From an uncultured Sphingobium sp. (lineage in GTDB: Bacteria; Pseudomonadota; Alphaproteobacteria; Sphingomonadales; Sphingomonadaceae): DNA of 11,996 nt. This document shows, piece by piece, positions 7,701-11,996 of this stretch; position 1 is the stretch's first letter; each line of letters opens with the position of its first letter. The notes under the pieces were generated by a model. It worked only from the letters and a program-made list of their open reading frames with translations. It was not told the origin of the DNA and ran no database searches. Where the stretch lies: NCBI GenBank assembly GCA_913773715.1, contig CAJYHD010000086.1:1-11996 (forward strand), given 5' to 3'. The translations under genes were made by a program, and so were the position numbers.

Positions 7701-7979
7701 CAGGAAAATGGGCGTGTTGCAACGAACCCTGCGGTTCTCGAGATCTTGGCGATCGCCATTCGCAAGGGGCTCGACTCCCCTGAGAAGGTCGCATTTGCCC
7801 ATCGATCGCCTTCGATCCGCTCGCGCGTCGTCACTCACCGATCCTATGCCGAGCGGGTTCGGGGCCGCCAAGATCAACTCGGTGCGGACTTCCAAACAAT
7901 CCTTCGCTCGATCGATGCCCACCTCGCGTTCGGCGAGTTCCAGCCGTTGTTTCCGGGGCCACCGCCGGAGGGCGGCTAG
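4713..7979 (+). CDS. HamB-like superfamily 2 helicase (Ski2-like), large subunit of the candidate defence operon
   Basis: I choose ATG 4713 because it has GAGG six bases upstream and overlaps the nuclease gene by only 14 bp; a longer frame from 4629 would overlap it by 98 bp. This gives 1088 aa. Helicase motifs in order: PTGAGKT (Walker A) at 324-330, VPTLALVDQL, DECH (Walker B, motif II) at 423-426, LLSAM (motif III) with Ser460, ATPTLAQGMNLP (motifs IV-V) at 678-689 and NAAGRAGRAG (motif VI) at 716-725. The layout is that of Ski2/Hel308-like SF2 helicases, the class to which HamB belongs. The first 300 residues and the last 350 are mostly helical and not recognised. It would use ATP to move on or sense DNA and control the upstream nuclease. 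The stop is 3 bp from the convergent SRAP gene. No transmembrane segment is apparent. Confidence 0.85.
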   Translation: MFDAETAALIRAAPPLQGVDPQLLPQELTGIYAELAGLRLRATQLADSPEYLAQIERLSRIAAVYEAQVDDTADGEARRAAAFVAGTAYQILGRVMPAVPDRSAFLTAGAIHPRIAAPLLFLIAEQSPDAREAARGLASTRLEDVHRSALLESIQDLAQERFAAILERAERLARLQPSPDDDLSEQATQGLYGLCWAGLIHLVARLLAQAPPTLAYPLMDTPQALFDRVTQLAVANVAVPGPGARLVSAYAGPRHLARLLRHVADGLEGAGIANLPAPAGAAEPAWRRWLRHRALTKPTLWPNHRNAVASGFLNAGTSAVLVLPTGAGKTTLSELKIAATLSADKKVIFLVPTLALVDQLRDDLAESFPKSLANYEVSADGDLVAFISGPELGAIEVMTPERLLAVLSFADADVADLGLIVFDECHLLSPAGGGARSVDAMLCLLHALQRAPNADYLLLSAMLQNAPDVAEWLGQLTGRPCIGFQDPWKPSRQARGVVTYAENQLTWAHQVVRAANFAERNGQEGIRPPLDLVPFALFGLHNAWLRNAPADRRIVRLSQDNVRLNYGVTGATPNANEVGASFATSAARAGLKTIIFVNQADHAPSTARKIRGLPAVGALTEFENDLWTDIVAELGGPQHSLITPTAAALPHNGDMIAVERRMAESLFRRRDGASIIVATPTLAQGMNLPAEVGILAGTMRHDEDGREPLKGHEILNAAGRAGRAGHLANGTVLLIPEPPVAFAANGVPTADAFEMLAKVLPANDQCVMIDDPLTALLDRIQAGDAAGPDVRYFLSRLRAGEGEEHDADRPIQMMSRSFAAFQARKAGTEAAFDAKIATLRGALEADAQAAEVVTVKVAAFSGMQLEPLTALTARVVAEIDALPVSVIEWCEWLVDFMIADRPSYALLFGGDVETVKAVTRGRKTGGDSTDAEMALLKPALRAWLSGAPFASIEAALGVAPDRIRTCKRSRDFVLRLMNRRFYMIAGALTALVQHILQENGRVATNPAVLEILAIAIRKGLDSPEKVAFAHRSPSIRSRVVTHRSYAERVRGRQDQLGADFQTILRSIDAHLAFGEFQPLFPGPPPEGG

Positions 7980-7982
7980 TCG

Positions 7983-8645
7983 CTACAGCGCCAATGCGGC
8001 CTGTTCCGGTTCGCCTGGTGGCGGTGGATACACCTGCGTAACCGATAGAGTCCCGGCAGGGAGATAGTTGAGCACGTCCTCGGCGGGCACGTCGGGATTG
8101 AGCCAGTCGGCCCATTGGTTTCGGGTGAGCGGGATGATCTGGCGATGGTGATAAGGCCTGATGTCGTCGCTGGCGTCCATCGTCAGGAGGGTGAACGCTT
8201 CGCCCACCTTAGGATCGTGCCGCCAGATCCCCGCCATGCAGAACCAGTGATGGCCTTCCATCGTGAACAGCCATTTGTCGAGCCGCTTATCTTTGGGCCG
8301 GGGCACAGCCGGATCGGTGAACTCATAGAAGCCATCACAGAGAACCAGGCAGCGGTTGATGCTGAGATCGGGCGCCTTCCCTCCAAAACCCTCCGACCGG
8401 AAGTTATAGACCGGCCCCTGTTTGCCCGGCCAACTCCAGCGGCGGTTCAACAGCTCGCCAACCGCACGATAGTTACCCGGCGGTCGCCCGACAGCGCGGA
8501 CGATCGGCGCAACGTCGGTCATCCTGATGTCTAACCGCGGATTATCGTCCGGTACGCCCTCCGGCGTCTCGATGTTGATTTCGAGGTCGTCGAAATCCTC
8601 CATGATCGAGGCAATCTCGACCTCTTGTCGGTAGTCGTTACACAT
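7983..8645 (-). CDS. SRAP-domain protein (YedK/HMCES family), catalytic residues present
   Basis: SRAP proteins bind abasic sites in single-stranded DNA and form a protective thiazolidine crosslink through Cys2. This 220-aa protein starts Met-Cys2-Asn-Asp-Tyr, so the nucleophile is exposed after Met removal. The other active-site positions are present: YNFRSEG with Asn81 and Arg83, RCLVLCDGFYEF with Glu108, and YHHRQIIPL with His166. The length matches YedK (about 220 aa). The ATG at 8645 is fixed by the Cys2 requirement. A LexA box lies 40 bp upstream, consistent with SOS control, and a degenerate relative is encoded divergently. The gene converges with the helicase gene with only 3 bp between them, so shared termination or antisense effects are possible. 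Confidence 0.9.
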   Translation of the reverse strand: MCNDYRQEVEIASIMEDFDDLEINIETPEGVPDDNPRLDIRMTDVAPIVRAVGRPPGNYRAVGELLNRRWSWPGKQGPVYNFRSEGFGGKAPDLSINRCLVLCDGFYEFTDPAVPRPKDKRLDKWLFTMEGHHWFCMAGIWRHDPKVGEAFTLLTMDASDDIRPYHHRQIIPLTRNQWADWLNPDVPAEDVLNYLPAGTLSVTQVYPPPPGEPEQAALAL

Positions 8646-8685
8646 CGCGAACGGTCAATGCTCCATCAGCTTGCGACTCACTATC

Positions 8686-8700
8686 GTTCTATTTATGTTC
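8686..8700. promoter_or_regulatory. LexA (SOS) box between the divergent SRAP genes
   Basis: The plus strand reads GTTCTATTTATGTTC, a perfect GTTC-N7-GTTC. It differs from the imuA box only at two spacer positions. It is 40 bp upstream of the minus-strand SRAP start and 5 bp before the preferred ATG (8706) of the plus-strand paralogue. It could repress both genes. If the plus-strand promoter overlaps the box, that transcript would have a very short or absent leader. Confidence 0.85.
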
Positions 8701-8705
8701 CCATC

Positions 8706-9242
8706 ATGGCACTGAACCCTACACCGTTCGACTCGGATGCGGCGGATGGCACAACGCATCACATCATACGAATGAAGCCGGATGGTTCTGGCAAGCAGGA
8801 GTTGGTGAACGCGCATTGGGGCACCAATCCCCGTTTCAGTGACGGCATCGAGTATCGGTTTGTGCAATCGGAAGGGAAAACCTTCCCAAGTCATCGCTGC
8901 CTTGTCCCGGTTTCCGATTTTCGAATGAACGTGGGATCGAAGGATTATCGGGTGACGCGCGACGACGGCAACCACTTCTATCTCGCGGCTGTCTGGGAAC
9001 CCGCGCTCGCGGGTTGGCCGCTGGCATTCAAGGTCATCACCGTTTCGGCCAATCCCGACGTCGCTCGCTATCAGGATCGGCATGGCGCGATGATCGAGCG
9101 CAGGCAGGTGATGGATTGGCTGGACGCGAGACTGCCAGTTGAGGATTTGCTAGTGACACCGCCGGCCCATGTTTTCTTCGTCGAAGAGATCGGTGGGAAG
9201 TCGGGCAAAACCAAGGCGGTGCAGAAGTTTCTAACCCTTTAG
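8706..9242 (+). CDS. Degenerate SRAP-family paralogue lacking the catalytic residues
   Basis: The SRAP fold is recognisable in the order of blocks: AHWGTNPRFSDGIEYRFVQS, then HRCLVPVSDF at 63-72, FYLAAVWEP, AFKVITVSANPDV, RYQDRHGAMI and VMDWLD. Every active-site position differs from the intact neighbour: no Cys2, Phe52 for Asn, Gln54 for Arg, Met74 for Glu and Gln123 for His. It should therefore be unable to form the abasic-site crosslink. I choose ATG 8706 (178 aa) because the LexA box at 8686-8700 would otherwise lie inside the gene. ATG 8658 and TTG 8625 are in frame upstream, the latter overlapping the divergent SRAP. No good ribosome binding site is seen. The frame is intact over its whole length, which argues for a maintained protein (DNA binder or partner) rather than a pseudogene. 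Divergence from an ancient duplication is inference. Confidence 0.75.
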   Translation: MALNPTPFDSDAADGTTHHIIRMKPDGSGKQELVNAHWGTNPRFSDGIEYRFVQSEGKTFPSHRCLVPVSDFRMNVGSKDYRVTRDDGNHFYLAAVWEPALAGWPLAFKVITVSANPDVARYQDRHGAMIERRQVMDWLDARLPVEDLLVTPPAHVFFVEEIGGKSGKTKAVQKFLTL

Positions 9243-9291
9243 CGGGCGGCCAAAGCACGCTGGGGACAAAGTGAGCTGGAGAGGATGAGAT

Positions 9292-9858
9292 ATGGCCGCC
9301 ATCGATAAGGCCAGCGCCGCCGAGCGAATGCTAGTGAGCGCAATCCTCATGCGAGAACGGGGTGAGGACGCCCTCGCGATCCACGTTGTTGCCGCTTCGG
9401 CCCTGAATGTCTTACGCGACCTGATCGAGAAGAAGGGCGACGACTATGTCGAACAGACGCTCAAGGTCGGCGCATTCACGATCGCGACGGCGAGGCGCAA
9501 CGGAGAAGAGGTGAAACTGCCGACTAATGCGGTGATGGACGCTGTCATCGAAGCGGTCTCGCAGGGCATCGAGAGCGGCGAGGTGACGCAGGCATCGGAC
9601 TTGACCGTGACGCTCCCCGCGGGGGAGCGGAGGAGCCTGTTGAACTACATCGTGAAGCCGTACAACTTCCTGAAGCACGCCGACCGGGATCCACTCGCCA
9701 CGCTAGATGATAGCGACATCGATCCTGATGGGGCCATCGCTCATGCCCTGCACGCCGTGACCTTGGTCAGCCCAGGCAAGGGACTGCCGGACGAGATCAA
9801 ACCCTACTTGGAACGGCATGACTTGTTGGCGGCTATTGCCGATAGCGCCAGCGGATGA
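9292..9858 (+). CDS. Small protein of unknown function with a NFLKHADRDP motif
   Basis: This 188-aa protein has a strong ribosome binding site (GAGAGGATGAGAT before ATG 9292), 49 bp after the degenerate SRAP gene in the same direction, so the two may be co-transcribed. It is predicted to be soluble and mostly helical. The N-terminal helices (SAAERMLVSAILM, then DALAIHVVAASALNVLRDLI) and the NFLKHADRDP motif at 125-134 recall small helical HEPN-like proteins. However, I see no clear catalytic RxxxxH, and I do not assign a family. It may be an accessory cargo gene of the island. The end overlaps a long inverted repeat at 9836-9873. Confidence 0.75.
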   Translation: MAAIDKASAAERMLVSAILMRERGEDALAIHVVAASALNVLRDLIEKKGDDYVEQTLKVGAFTIATARRNGEEVKLPTNAVMDAVIEAVSQGIESGEVTQASDLTVTLPAGERRSLLNYIVKPYNFLKHADRDPLATLDDSDIDPDGAIAHALHAVTLVSPGKGLPDEIKPYLERHDLLAAIADSASG

Positions 9859-9873
9859 CCAAGCTATCGGCAA
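9836..9873. terminator. Long inverted repeat across the stop codon of the unknown gene
   Basis: Perfect 11-bp arms, TTGCCGATAGC (9836-9846) and GCTATCGGCAA (9863-9873), enclose a 16-nt loop that contains the TGA stop of the 188-aa gene. The site is in a convergent gap, where a hairpin terminator is expected. There is no T-run, so intrinsic termination is not certain; the stem could also protect the mRNA 3' end. Confidence 0.45.
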
Positions 9874-9876
9874 CGG

Positions 9877-9901
9877 GCCGACTGACCTGCATGCAGTCGG
9901 C
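9877..9901. terminator. Second hairpin in the convergent gap before the integrase stop
   Basis: Perfect 8-bp arms, GCCGACTG (9877-9884) and CAGTCGGC (9894-9901), enclose a 9-nt loop and reach the first base of the integrase stop codon (complement). It also contains the 10-bp palindrome CTGCATGCAG (9887-9896). With the adjacent hairpin it probably separates the convergent transcripts. No T-run follows on either strand. Confidence 0.4.
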
Positions 9902-11241
9902 TAAGCCGCCTTCATCCGCGACGGAAATCTGAAATCCGTACCGACCGGTGCCGGAAGACGGCGCCGACTGTGCTCACCCATCTCTTTCGATGGCCGCTCG
10001 GTCAGCACCACAGGATCAGGCAAACCGTCGCTGAGCATAGCCGCCCAAATATGGGCCAACTCGCGCCGCCGAGGCATATAGGCTGCTCGGTTATAGGCGC
10101 CTTCACCCGTGCCTGGCGGAATATGCGCGAGCATGAGGTCGATCACCTTCCGATCATGTTCCTTGCCCTCACGCTCGGCCCACTCGTTCATGATTGTCGA
10201 AAAGGCGGCGCGAAAACCGTGCGGGACATGATGGCCATGATAGCCAGCACGATTGAGCAGGTAGCCGATCGCGTTCTCGCTCATTGGCTTATGGGTATGC
10301 CGGTTGCTCGGAAACAGCAGGTCTCCATCGCCCGTCAGCGGCCAGAGCGCCCTGAGCACAGCCAATGCCGGAGGCGTGAGCGGCACGAGATGATCGCCGT
10401 GCAGCTCGTCCTTGCGGTCGAGGTCGCCTTTCATTCGCGCGGCTGGAATGCGCCAGAGCGGCAACTTGCCATCCAGATCTTGAAACTCGCACCATTGCGC
10501 GCCGCGTAGTTCGCTGGGGCGGACCGCCGTCAATGCCAGCAACCGCAAGGCAAGCCGCGTGATCGGCCGGGCATAATCCTCCTCCGCCGTGACAATCATT
10601 TTCCGGAGCGGAGCCAAGTCCGTGATCGCGGGCTGGCGCCCCTTGCGCAGGGGCTTCAAGACCTTGCCCAGCTTCTCGGAGGGATCGGTTTGGACGATCC
10701 CCTGCGCGATGCCATAGACAAAGACTGCTGAAATCCGTTGCCGAACACGTTTAGCGGTCTCGATCGCACCACGCGCCTCGATTTCCCGGAGAACACCAAG
10801 AATCAATGGTGGCGTGAGCTGCCCGATCGGCAAATCGCCGATCGTGGGAAAGACGTCGCGTTCCAGGCTCCGGATAATGTCGGCGGCGTGAACCTTGGCC
10901 CACTGCGATTTCGCGTTCGCATACCATTCGCGAGCGATGCGCTCAAAAGTCCGCCGGCTCGCCTCGACAGTCGCCTCGATCTTCAATTTTTTGACGATAA
11001 CCGGATCATGCCCTTCTGCGAGCATCCCGGCGGCCTCGTCCCGTTTCACCCGCGCGTCCGACAAGGACACCTGCGGATAGGCACCGAAGGTGAGCTGCTT
11101 TTGTTTACCGTCATAGGAATAGCCGTAGCGCCAGAGCTTCCCACCGCTTGGTGTCACGAGAAGGAAAAGACGGTTGGCGTCGGTCAGCTTGTAGGGCTTA
11201 GGGCGCGGTTTGGCCGCGCGGACTTTCGCATCACTCAACAT
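9901..11241 (-). CDS. P4-type tyrosine recombinase (island integrase)
   Basis: This 446-aa site-specific recombinase of the P4/DUF4102 integrase class inserts and excises genomic islands, usually at tRNA 3' ends. Residues 1-85 form the N-terminal arm-binding domain (LSDAKVRAAKP, then LTFGAYPQVSLSDAR), followed by a SAM-like core-binding region (about 95-185) and the catalytic domain. The catalytic residues are visible: Arg241 in TAVRPSELR, His341 and Arg344 in HGFRAAF, His373 in LAHIP and the nucleophile Tyr383 in GAYNRAAY. All are intact, so the enzyme is probably active. ATG 11241 has a good GGAG seven bases upstream. The gene starts about 170 bp from a tRNA-3'-end-like segment on the same strand, the arrangement usual for such islands. 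Confidence 0.95.
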   Translation of the reverse strand: MLSDAKVRAAKPRPKPYKLTDANRLFLLVTPSGGKLWRYGYSYDGKQKQLTFGAYPQVSLSDARVKRDEAAGMLAEGHDPVIVKKLKIEATVEASRRTFERIAREWYANAKSQWAKVHAADIIRSLERDVFPTIGDLPIGQLTPPLILGVLREIEARGAIETAKRVRQRISAVFVYGIAQGIVQTDPSEKLGKVLKPLRKGRQPAITDLAPLRKMIVTAEEDYARPITRLALRLLALTAVRPSELRGAQWCEFQDLDGKLPLWRIPAARMKGDLDRKDELHGDHLVPLTPPALAVLRALWPLTGDGDLLFPSNRHTHKPMSENAIGYLLNRAGYHGHHVPHGFRAAFSTIMNEWAEREGKEHDRKVIDLMLAHIPPGTGEGAYNRAAYMPRRRELAHIWAAMLSDGLPDPVVLTERPSKEMGEHSRRRLPAPVGTDFRFPSRMKAA

Positions 11242-11365
11242 TTGGCATCTCCAAAAGTACCACGTTTTTCGACTGCCGATGCCACGAATCAGTACCTCGA
11301 TTGGAGTGGAGGCACATGGATCGTTATGGCCAAGCCAGCGAACTAAGCGTCGGTAATCACGGAGA

Positions 11366-11389
11366 AAAAGTCGATATCAGTGGACTTTT
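11366..11389 (-). terminator. Intrinsic-terminator-like hairpin with T-run on the minus strand
   Basis: The 7-bp arms AAAAGTC (11366-11372) and GACTTTT (11383-11389) enclose a 10-nt spacer. Read on the minus strand the stem ends in GACTTTTTC, giving a short T-run. It lies downstream of the tRNA-end-like segment in the same direction, where a tRNA terminator is expected. The stem is AT-rich and only moderately stable. Confidence 0.35.
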
Positions 11390-11392
11390 GCG

Positions 11393-11412
11393 GACCCCTG
11401 AAAACAGGGGTC
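11393..11412 (-). terminator. Strong stem-loop GACCCCTG-AAAA-CAGGGGTC next to the attachment-like site
   Basis: A perfect 8-bp GC-rich stem with a 4-nt loop directly abuts the CCA-like end of the tRNA-end segment. Its position just behind a tRNA 3' end suggests a processing or termination hairpin. It may also form part of the recombination site. On the minus strand the loop reads TTTT, and no long T-run follows directly. Confidence 0.45.
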
Positions 11413-11428
11413 TGGCGGAGCGGGAGTC
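11413..11428 (-). other. tRNA 3'-end-like segment, candidate attachment site (att) of the island
   Basis: The minus strand reads GACTCCCGCTCCGCCA, like a tRNA end: a T-stem half, a seven-base acceptor strand CCGCTCC, discriminator G and CCA. G73 and this acceptor type would suit a serine tRNA, but this is a guess. The rest of a tRNA is absent: the bases before it on the minus strand do not give a T-loop (no TTCRANT) or an anticodon arm. It is therefore a fragment, as left at one end of an element inserted in a tRNA gene. Its distance and orientation to the integrase fit a P4-type island. The matching intact tRNA would have to be outside the window. Confidence 0.45.
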
Positions 11429-11860
11429 CCCCAACAGAGACTGTTTTTATTAAAGAATTTATTACTTTCTGTACTTTGTCATAAGAAACGGCATAAAAGT
11501 GTCTTCGGTCCGCTGCGACCGACCGCCTACCATGGCGATCTTCGATGAGCAAAAAGGCGGAGCTCTGTTGCTATGTTCGTATTTATGCCTTGCTCTTAGC
11601 ACGGGCCGCCGCACTTGATGTTACGTCGCGGCGTTAGTTGCGGAGGCTCCATCGCCGCTCACATTGCTGTTGGTAATGGGCGATGATGGGATGATGGCAC
11701 ATACTCGCCGTTTCCAAGTCAACTCTCAATCGGCAGGCTTCTCCGTGACCGGTTCACCTGCCGACGAAGGATCGAACGGGCGAACGTCCGGTTCTCGGCG
11801 AATAATCTGCGCTATGGACTGGCCAACATGGGTGCAAAAAGACGAATTTGCTTCTGCAAA
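11429..11860. other. AT-richer stretch without a recognisable gene
   Basis: These 430 bp are clearly AT-richer near 11440-11500 than the surrounding genes. I see only short frames of irregular composition, no tRNA, no CRISPR repeats and no LexA box (the GTTC at 11575 has no partner at the right distance). One plus-strand frame, from ATG 11676 to the window end, stays open for 107 codons, but its composition is poor. The region may belong to a neighbouring element beyond the attachment-like site. Confidence 0.4.
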
Positions 11861-11995
11861 CTATGTGCCATGCACTGGCAGAATCAAATCACGTAGGAGA
11901 GTCTTGCCATCAAGGCGTATGACATTCTCGACCGATGGAAAGCCGGTAAACGCGCCTGCGAAATCGATGACCAAGGGCACCGTCGTTTCCGAAAA
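11861..11995 (-). CDS. Possible C-terminal end of an unknown gene entering from the right
   Basis: On the minus strand a frame is open from the right edge to TAG at 11861-11863. It gives 44 residues with a protein-like mix of hydrophobic and charged positions (TVPLVIDFAGAFTGF, SVENVIRLDGKTLLRDLI). I do not recognise the family. The opposite strand is also open here from ATG 11676 (107 codons), so the true coding strand is not settled. I prefer the minus strand on composition only. Confidence 0.3.
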   Translation of the reverse strand, partial: FSETTVPLVIDFAGAFTGFPSVENVIRLDGKTLLRDLILPVHGT

Positions 11996-11996
11996 A

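Larger units (their letters stand above)
11242..11412. other. Region between integrase and attachment-like site, with terminator-like hairpins
   Basis: This stretch has no supported gene. It should contain the integrase promoter and probably recombinase arm sites, though I cannot define these. Two inverted repeats lie at its right side and are annotated separately. A short frame crossing it on the minus strand (11343-11552) also spans the tRNA-end-like segment and is not convincing. Confidence 0.5.

Noticed and set aside
7323..7922. 199-codon minus-strand frame opposite the helicase C-terminus
   Set aside because: A shadow of the helicase gene; composition is irregular and no start signal is seen.
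11343..11552. 69-codon minus-strand frame next to the integrase
   Set aside because: It spans the tRNA-end-like segment and both hairpins, and has no recognisable features.
11575..11590. GTTC followed by an ATTTAT-like spacer, resembling the two LexA boxes
   Set aside because: The second half is TGCC rather than GTTC at the required 7-bp distance, and no gene start follows closely.
11676..11996. Plus-strand frame of 107 codons open to the right edge
   Set aside because: It lacks a clear ribosome binding site and has a Ser/Arg/Gly-rich composition. The minus-strand frame at 11861-11995 looks more protein-like, though neither is certain.
1..11996. CRISPR arrays, complete tRNA or rRNA genes, plasmid origin
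   Set aside because: No regularly spaced repeats, no complete tRNA cloverleaf and no iteron cluster were seen on either strand by reading.

Overview
The window looks like an accessory region of a GC-rich alphaproteobacterium, most likely a sphingomonad. The evidence is the form of ImuA/ImuB, the overall codon use, and two perfect GTTC-N7-GTTC sites, the LexA operator type of alphaproteobacteria. The assignment is inference; no rRNA or other phylogenetic marker is present.

Layout, left to right. (1) Positions 1-100 are the 3' tail of an IS3-family transposase and its terminal repeat. The IS has cut off the 3' end of imuB. (2) Positions 96-2256 (minus strand) hold imuA and the C-terminally truncated imuB, the SOS mutagenesis accessory genes, with a perfect LexA box just upstream of imuA. 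(3) Positions 2257-2495 are a divergent promoter region with that LexA box and a separate 15-bp palindrome. (4) Positions 2496-7979 (plus strand) are a tight three-gene operon: a SEC-C zinc-motif/helical-repeat protein, a small protein with a PD-(D/E)xK-type nuclease signature, and a 1088-residue superfamily 2 helicase. The nuclease and helicase pair resembles Hachiman (HamA/HamB). With the SEC-C protein it is the best candidate in the window for an undescribed or variant anti-phage system. (5) Positions 7983-9242 hold a divergent pair of SRAP (YedK/HMCES) genes around a second perfect LexA box. The minus-strand copy keeps the catalytic residues and the plus-strand copy has lost all of them. 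(6) Positions 9292-9858 encode a small unknown protein. (7) Positions 9901-11241 (minus) encode a P4-type tyrosine integrase with complete catalytic residues. (8) Positions 11242-11996 hold terminator-like hairpins, a segment that looks like the 3' end of a tRNA (a likely attachment-site scar), about 430 bp with nothing recognisable, and one uncertain partial ORF at the right edge.

How the parts fit: the integrase and tRNA-end-like scar suggest a genomic island. Its cargo has a DNA-damage and DNA-surveillance theme: translesion accessory proteins, abasic-site crosslinking proteins and a predicted nuclease-helicase defence module. The first two are predicted to be under LexA. Whether the defence operon responds to damage is not shown by the sequence; it shares only its upstream region with imuA.
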